Both the position numbers and the translations under genes were made by a program. Shown here in pieces: positions 58,131 through 64,000 of a DNA stretch of 64,000 nt. This stretch comes from Eumeta japonica (Eukaryota; Arthropoda; Insecta; Lepidoptera; Psychidae): NCBI GenBank assembly GCA_005406025.1, contig BGZK01000864.1, forward strand, positions 186,001-250,000. Direction: 5' to 3'. The notes below the pieces were generated by a model. The model worked only from the letters and a program-made list of their open reading frames with translations, searched no databases and was not told the DNA's origin. The stretch's first letter is position 1. Each line of letters opens with the position of its first letter.

Positions 58131-61086
58131 GGTGTAAAATTCGTTGTTTTCTTATGTAACACTTATTACAATATTACCTTATTTTTGGTCCCATCTCCAT
58201 TTTACATACATATCTTCCATCTACCGACACATCGGGTTTTAAGGTATTATTACATGTATAGATGAATAAATTAAATCTCAGTAAGATTTTGATGTTTTTT
58301 GTATTTGCTGCTTTATTTTATTACTTAGTGCTTTAAGCTTTTATCATTATATAATTTATTGCCCGCGCGCAAATATAGTTATATACTAATTTTTTATATC
58401 GAGTAAAAAAATATTATCATTGATACTAATCGAATCCCACACTACACCACAGTTACTTGGGATTTAATTTTATTCTTTATTGCAATCCTGTAGCCCTCTC
58501 TTTTCCAATCGCAGTATCCTTCTGGATATATATCGATTCTGTTTTTGTTATCAACTGTGCTTTCTTATATATAAATGCTCACGAACATATTAGTGGGAAC
58601 TAATATCATGCGTATAATCCAGAAAACATTCTATCTGTGTGCTAAATTCCATCTAAACCTGTGTATGCGTAAATGAAGTACAAACAACCAAATATCATAA
58701 AAAATATCACATTTTTAATTTTATAATAATAGGATATTAATACTGATACAAGACGTAGTGTAAGAAGCCAGTTTTAATCTTCTGCGACTTTCTCATTATT
58801 AATCATATAGTCACAATGGGATGGTTGACACTCGCTCTTCTTTTCACTTTCGTTGTACATCACCCTCTCACACAATGTCTTCCTCTCACCTCTTCCCTCT
58901 CAAACCTCATCGTTCACTCTAACACCGCTCCTTCTCTAAGTAAAGCAAACCATAAACATGGGCGACAAAATATAGTGGAATTAATGGCATTCAAATCTTT
59001 TACTTACAAGGAAACGTATACATACAAAGGAGAGATATACCTATATACAAAAAATTACACAGGAACCTACATTTTAAGCGAATATAGGTTCTATGAGTTT
59101 TTTTGATTTTGATTAAAATTGGTGGAGTCATTGTCGACTGATAAGAAGACATACAGACAAACAAGACAGAAACGCTAATAGATAGTAGCTTGTATATTAC
59201 AAAATGTTGTGTTTTATTAGTAAACTAAAATTAATAGTTAGCGGAATTAGATAATTATAAAAATAAATAACACTTGCTTAGGTGTTCGATATCTGTAATT
59301 CCTCTGGGATCAATATTCAATCATTTGGATAGAGATTCGTAGTGGAGAGGCAGATTCGAGGGTCAGCGGTGGGTTGCATGCTGCATGTTAATGCATGTTG
59401 CAGGCAAGCGTTTATTAAAATCAGTTTAACTATTGTTGAGCGATGAAAAAACATACAAATAAATAGACAGACAAAAGAAAAGTAGCTTATGTCTATTCCC
59501 CGGTGTGAGACAATTTCCGTGGCAAATTTAATCAAAATCAGTACTATTTGGATCATTACTATTCGATATTATTTCATTTCATTCTTTCTTATTTCCGCAC
59601 TTCTTTTAACTCTCATTTTTTTTTATCTTTATATATGTTTTCAGCTTCTATTACTTCGTTCTTTGTATTTTGTGGTCGGCTTTTACAGGAATTACAAAGC
59701 ACTTTCTACATTTCTATATTTAATCTTACTTATTCAAATGCAACAAAAATATAATGAGCTAGTGAACTTTTACGAAAAATAATACATCGAAAAAAAGGGC
59801 TGTAATACAGTTGTGAGGCGAATTTGCGTGATTGAGACAACGCGCTGTAATTTTAACATTTTCTAGAATACGATGCGAACGACAAGAATATCTACTTGAT
59901 AGATAGCATTTAGAAAGTTTTTAATTTATGTAATTTCGCAGCTAAGCCGCTGAGCAGTCGCTATTTTCTACTAGAAAGGATATTTTTCGTTTTCGATATT
60001 ATTCAAATGTATTAATTGCGCATTATTTATTAATATTGTCCAGCCAAGGGGCTGTGAAGGAAAACGTACTGTAAGATCGCCGGAGTACACCTGACTAATA
60101 TTATATCGACATCACATTTCTTATACAAATGGACTGTTGATGGCGCCGTTTACTATCGATAAAACACATTAGGAATGTGTTCATATCGCTATCGAGAAAA
60201 GAAAAAAGTTATCCGTACCACATATTTTGTTTGAAGAATTGTTATTCTGCAATTTAATAAATGAAATAAATAACAGCGTTGTGTTGTTGCCAGTGTTATA
60301 TTTCTATTCGTATATCTGCGTGCTGGTATTCCACAACGTTAGTGAATTAAAATAATCAACCTTTTTTAATAGAAAATCGACGTTTAAAAACCCTAAAATA
60401 AATATTACATACAAGTTAGTACTGGATTTTTGGCCCTTTGATGCAGTTGAGAATTATTTATTATGTAATTAATGATTGGTTTATAATTTCGAAGTGCCAA
60501 GTAAAACATAAAAAATATGTACCTTAGGAAGTAGAAATAAAAAGAAAAAAAACTTACGTTATTTTTGAGTACACCTAAGCATTACGTCAGTGACGATGAA
60601 ATACCCAAAACTGAATAATAATTTTGCTCTATACAACCAGTTGAGATGAAATAAATCCTAGTTTTTTTTTTAAAGCTATACTAATGGGAACTACTACCTA
60701 AAGGCTAGCACGTTCGTATATGACGTATGAGACGCGAATTGAAACGAATAACAAAACAGCCTGCACTAGTACCACTTAAATTTTTCCAACGCAAATGTAC
60801 ATTGAATTAGTAAATCATGTCACTTTATGTAGTAATTTAAGTTAATAGTCACAGAAAAATACGACGATCATGAATCTAAAGTACAGAAAAGTATTGACTT
60901 GTACACGCTTTTATTATTTGAGAGAGCATTGAGGTCATTCAACTTATATTTAAAAATTTCTCTGTTCGAAAACTCGAAAACTTGGACAAGTGCTGACTTT
61001 TACATTAATAGGAAGCACACCTTTCAAATTACCTGTATGTTTTTTGTTTTATGAACGAGGGAAGATGGGATAATTATTAAATTTTT
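58131..61086. other. Upstream kinase intron, no exon recognised
   Basis: ORF 58816-59106 (+) begins with a signal-peptide-like stretch but lies in CTC/TCA-rich repeat-like DNA and was not accepted. 59300-59540 and 59110-59200 contain repeat tails with ACAGACAAA words. No PfkB N-terminal exon was identified. Confidence 0.35.
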
Positions 61087-61590
61087 AGATGTCGGGTCAA
61101 AATGGCAAAAACGAAACCCTTATAGCTTCGTATGTCCGTCCGTATGTCATAGGCATTTTACTCAAAAACTACTTGATGGAAATTGATGAAATACGGAATA
61201 TAAGTGTTTTATATAAGTTGCTACTTAGTTTCGAAATTAAATAACAAAAAAACAAATATTTGTAGGAAGACACTCCATACATGGAACAGATGCTGAAAAA
61301 ATTATTTTTAGCAAACATGAAAGTGTGGCATATATTTCAACAGTTCTTTTAAAAATGCTTTAAGATTTTCAAGCAATATTTTTAACTAATTGAATACTTT
61401 TTGAAATAATTCTCAAAAGTAGCAGAAATTGTGTCTCCCTCTTTATTTTCTAAACCGTATGTCCAAATCTAAAATATAAAAAAAATATATCCAATAATCC
61501 AAATATAAAAAAATATAAAGCTACTGCGTAATAAACACATTTAATAAAAATTATTTTGAACACGATCGGATATACTGTTTTGAGTTATTG
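61087..61590 (+). repeat. LINE-like 3'-end repeat, decayed copy
   Basis: AACGAAACCCTTATAGCTTC then GTATGTCCGTCCGTATGTCA parallels the start of the copy at 20101. Later ATTATTTTGAACACGATCGG resembles the family's downstream block. The terminal signature is not clear, so the right border is approximate. Confidence 0.45.
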
Positions 61591-63115
61591 TCCAATAACT
61601 GCGCTTTTGAACAAAAGGACGTAAGTGCTATGAACATACGCTCTTTTGCTGGTGCATCGTAGTTTACACTAGTTTAAGAGGAGTAGTTAAAATACCTACT
61701 TGTTTCTCTAGTTATAGGGGACTAAAGTGCTTTTACCTGTTATATGCGGGAAACATGGAAAAAAGGGTAATAACGTAGTTTTTTCATCTGTAGTGCATTT
61801 CGATGTAGTTACGGCTTCAGGACCCTTAGTCGAAAACTTAGCCGGATTTTTTATATGTCTTCGGGTTCTGAGATGTGTATATATCTAACTGTTGAGAGTT
61901 TAAGGTGATCGGAAACTACCTTAAGTTTTCTATGAACGAGTGAATGAAGCGGAAAGTGCCTTTTCGTAACTGTATGCCATTTAAAACTATAAAGATTCCA
62001 TTTGGAAATTTTATTAGAATTTCTTAGACGCATGTTAAGAGTTGAATTCAAATATATCTGTAAGCGGAATATATATATGAAAGGGGCGAGAAACGTGTTC
62101 GAGACGATTCGAGTGAAAATCTATGTAATATAAATATACAGATGGCGGCCACTCGTTTCTATGGAACTTCAATATCTATACGTATAATAAAATCCTAAGG
62201 AAGATCCAAATTTGTAGATTAAATATATATTTTTTTAAAGTAAGCGATAAGTAAGTACTATTTACTACGTGCTTTTAAAGTTTTTGTCTATTTGTTTGTT
62301 CGGGCATCATCCTAAATCTAATGAACCTATTTCAATAATTTTTTTATGTGTTTTATTAAAGGTAATCTACTGTTTGACTTGGATACACCTTATCACGCTA
62401 CGTACGTGGGGGGTTAGGTAGAGCAAGTTAAAATGTTTCCCTTTTTTTAATTAGCAGTATATCCTCAATAGGTTTAGAAATTTGGTATCTATACATTTAG
62501 ATTTTTTGACAGTGTGACTGTCATAGAAAAAAATGCTTTTAACTATCCGTATCTTTCTCATTTTTTTTAAATCAATAAAATTCACGAAAAAGAACATTGT
62601 GGCTTTAAGGAAGATCGTGGCGTGACGTTTAAGATTTTCTGTGGGTGATGAAGGACAACAAAGAAATGAAGGACAGCTTCCATGTCCAAATGTCCAAAAG
62701 GTGTTATGCGCCACGAGAACGAAATTACGGGAAACGGCTAGTTGGAAGCAGAAATATTGTCATATATCTGGAACAATATTAAGAAGAGGATAAATCGCTT
62801 TAAACAATCGAAGGTTTGGTTTTTTTGAAGGCATGGAGCATACCCTCATTTAGAATACGAGATTGTGTCAGTTGCTTTTGTGTGTGAGAGAGAAATAGTA
62901 CCGTGCATTTGTTCAGATTTAATCAAGTGCAAAACAGAAAAATATTTGGGCGTCGAATAATTGAATGTCATCTGACATGTCTTTACGAACGATACTGCAA
63001 ATACAAGGCTAAGCATCACTATGAAAATTAAAATTAATCTCAGTAATGTGTAGGAAATATTTGAGATTTTTTGTTCTGTACATATAGCGTTATTCTTTGA
63101 TTTATTTTAATTGAA
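61591..63115. other. No gene seen
   Basis: ORFs 61851-62051 (-) and 62451-62714 (-) have no recognisable domain. Nothing structured noticed. Confidence 0.35.
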
Positions 63116-63442
63116 AAAATTGGTTGCGTGTAAAGTCGGTTTACGGACGATAATTTTACGTGATAACGTCATAGGAAAACATTGATGAAAAATTGCGTAC
63201 TTCATGAATCGAATTGGATTATTATCACTGAATTATCATTATTTTGTATCTTCCTTCCATTCCATCAACTGATAGAGTGGAAGAGAGATAGACGCGTTAC
63301 AAGCCGAACGCTTATGCCGATCGTGTCTCTCTGTTGTTCCGCGCTCTCGTTCGCACGATCGGCTCAGGCGGAACGCGACAGTGAGTCACGTTTTTTTGTG
63401 CATGCATCGTTCATCGATTTATAAGACGTTACACGTCAAAAA
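63116..63442 (+). repeat. Short non-autonomous element, copy C
   Basis: It starts AAAATTGGTTGCGTGTAAAG, has TTTACGTGATAACGTC near the left and GACGTTACACGTCAA at the right end. It matches copies A and B at both ends and shares the GC-rich core (TTCCGCGCTCTCGTTCGCAC) with copy B. The ORF 63182-63424 inside it is a by-product. Confidence 0.65.
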
Positions 63443-63759
63443 GTTTTTCCATAAAGCTTTCCATAAATCAACACTGCAGCTATTTTATTGAACTAGAAAT
63501 ATATTTCTTCTGAATTGAAAATTATCCAAATTGCTCTTTAATAAATAAACGTCCAATATCCGTGTTATTTATCACGTGTTATTCGCGAGGTATAACATAC
63601 ATACAAATATTTAAATGTCCATCAGCAAAGGAAAAGTATTCTGACACACAAAATTAAACATTAGAATATACTTTTATATTCTAGAAAACTGTTAAAAAAA
63701 GGCAATAAGGAACAACGGCAAATGCAAATCAAAGGCGTAATGGCATAATTATAACTTTC

Positions 63760-64000
63760 CGCAAATTACGGCCTGCATCGTTAGATGGGCACGCGTGCCT
63801 TATGCGCGCACGAACAAAACTAAACATTCGTGTTGCCCTAGTGAAATGTTTGCACGGTGATGCTACGCGCTAACTTTCGTCATGAATATATTGCACTGCA
63901 GTGGGGCGGCGAGCGGCTCGCGGCGGGGCACGTGACCGCACACCGGATCTGACGTGTGCATTATGCTTTCGGGCGGCGGGGTGTCGGCTGCGGCGACTGC
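63760..64000. promoter_or_regulatory. CpG-rich edge: candidate promoter or first exon
   Basis: G+C and CpG density rise sharply towards the right edge (GGGGCGGCGAGCGGCTCGCG). A CACGTG E-box is at 63929-63934. A + strand ATG at 63963 opens a Gly/Ala/Ser-rich frame that runs off the window, and the minus strand is also open for over 40 codons. It could be the promoter of the kinase gene, the first exon of a neighbouring gene, or both. Coding status cannot be decided. Confidence 0.3.

Noticed and set aside
58816..59106. 96-aa ORF with a hydrophobic start resembling a signal peptide
   Set aside because: The DNA is CTC/TCA-rich repeat-like sequence running into a repeat tail. The rest of the protein is low complexity with no domain.
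1..64000. CRISPR arrays or bacterial contamination
   Set aside because: No regularly spaced direct repeats. Introns and insect transposons throughout indicate a eukaryotic nuclear sequence.

Overview
The window is nuclear DNA from an insect, most probably a moth or butterfly (Lepidoptera). The evidence is AT-rich sequence, small exons with GT/AG introns, claudin-like genes of insect type, several decayed mariner/Tigger transposons, and dispersed repeats of the kind common in lepidopteran genomes. No operons, rRNA, convincing tRNA or CRISPR arrays are seen. The species cannot be named from the sequence alone.

Real genes. Three related four-membrane-span, claudin-like genes lie on the + strand: A (1542-2739, 226 aa), B (16618-20815, 222 aa) and C (31786-33315, 243 aa). 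All have a GLW-x2-C...C first extracellular loop and look like septate-junction or epithelial-barrier membrane proteins, possibly of the Pasiflora type. On the - strand there is a PfkB-family sugar or nucleoside kinase resembling pseudouridine kinases. Four exons (57433-57607, 44405-44520, 43386-43500, 6356-6873) join in perfect phase into 307 residues, and the N-terminus lies beyond the right edge. Its last intron is 36.5 kb long and contains claudin-like genes B and C on the opposite strand. A small unassigned ORF of 82 aa (5140-5388) lies between gene A and the kinase 3' end.

Mobile and repeated DNA. Remnants are a Tigger/pogo fragment (about 4163-4560), a nearly full-length mariner with clear terminal repeats and TA duplication (7134-8402), a second mariner family with two decayed copies (about 9404-11045 + and 46870-47790 -), and a fourth mariner remnant (27195-27511 -). 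There are three copies of a short non-autonomous element (23432-23956, 30087-30480, 63116-63442), a fold-back element with arms of about 143 bp (24316-24626), LINE-like 3' ends (20101-20627, 38972-39435, 61087-61590), other dispersed repeats and microsatellites.

The most unusual block is 50.5-54.9 kb. On the - strand, 54.9-52.7 kb is the 5' half (ORF1 plus endonuclease) of an R1-like non-LTR retrotransposon. It is joined to a + strand gag fragment of another retroelement (52.4-52.7 kb). Next to that is a broken - strand region encoding a superfamily 1 helicase like those of positive-strand RNA viruses of the alphavirus-like supergroup (about 51.8-50.57 kb), which is probably an endogenous viral element.

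The right edge (63.76-64 kb) becomes GC- and CpG-rich and may hold a promoter or first exon.
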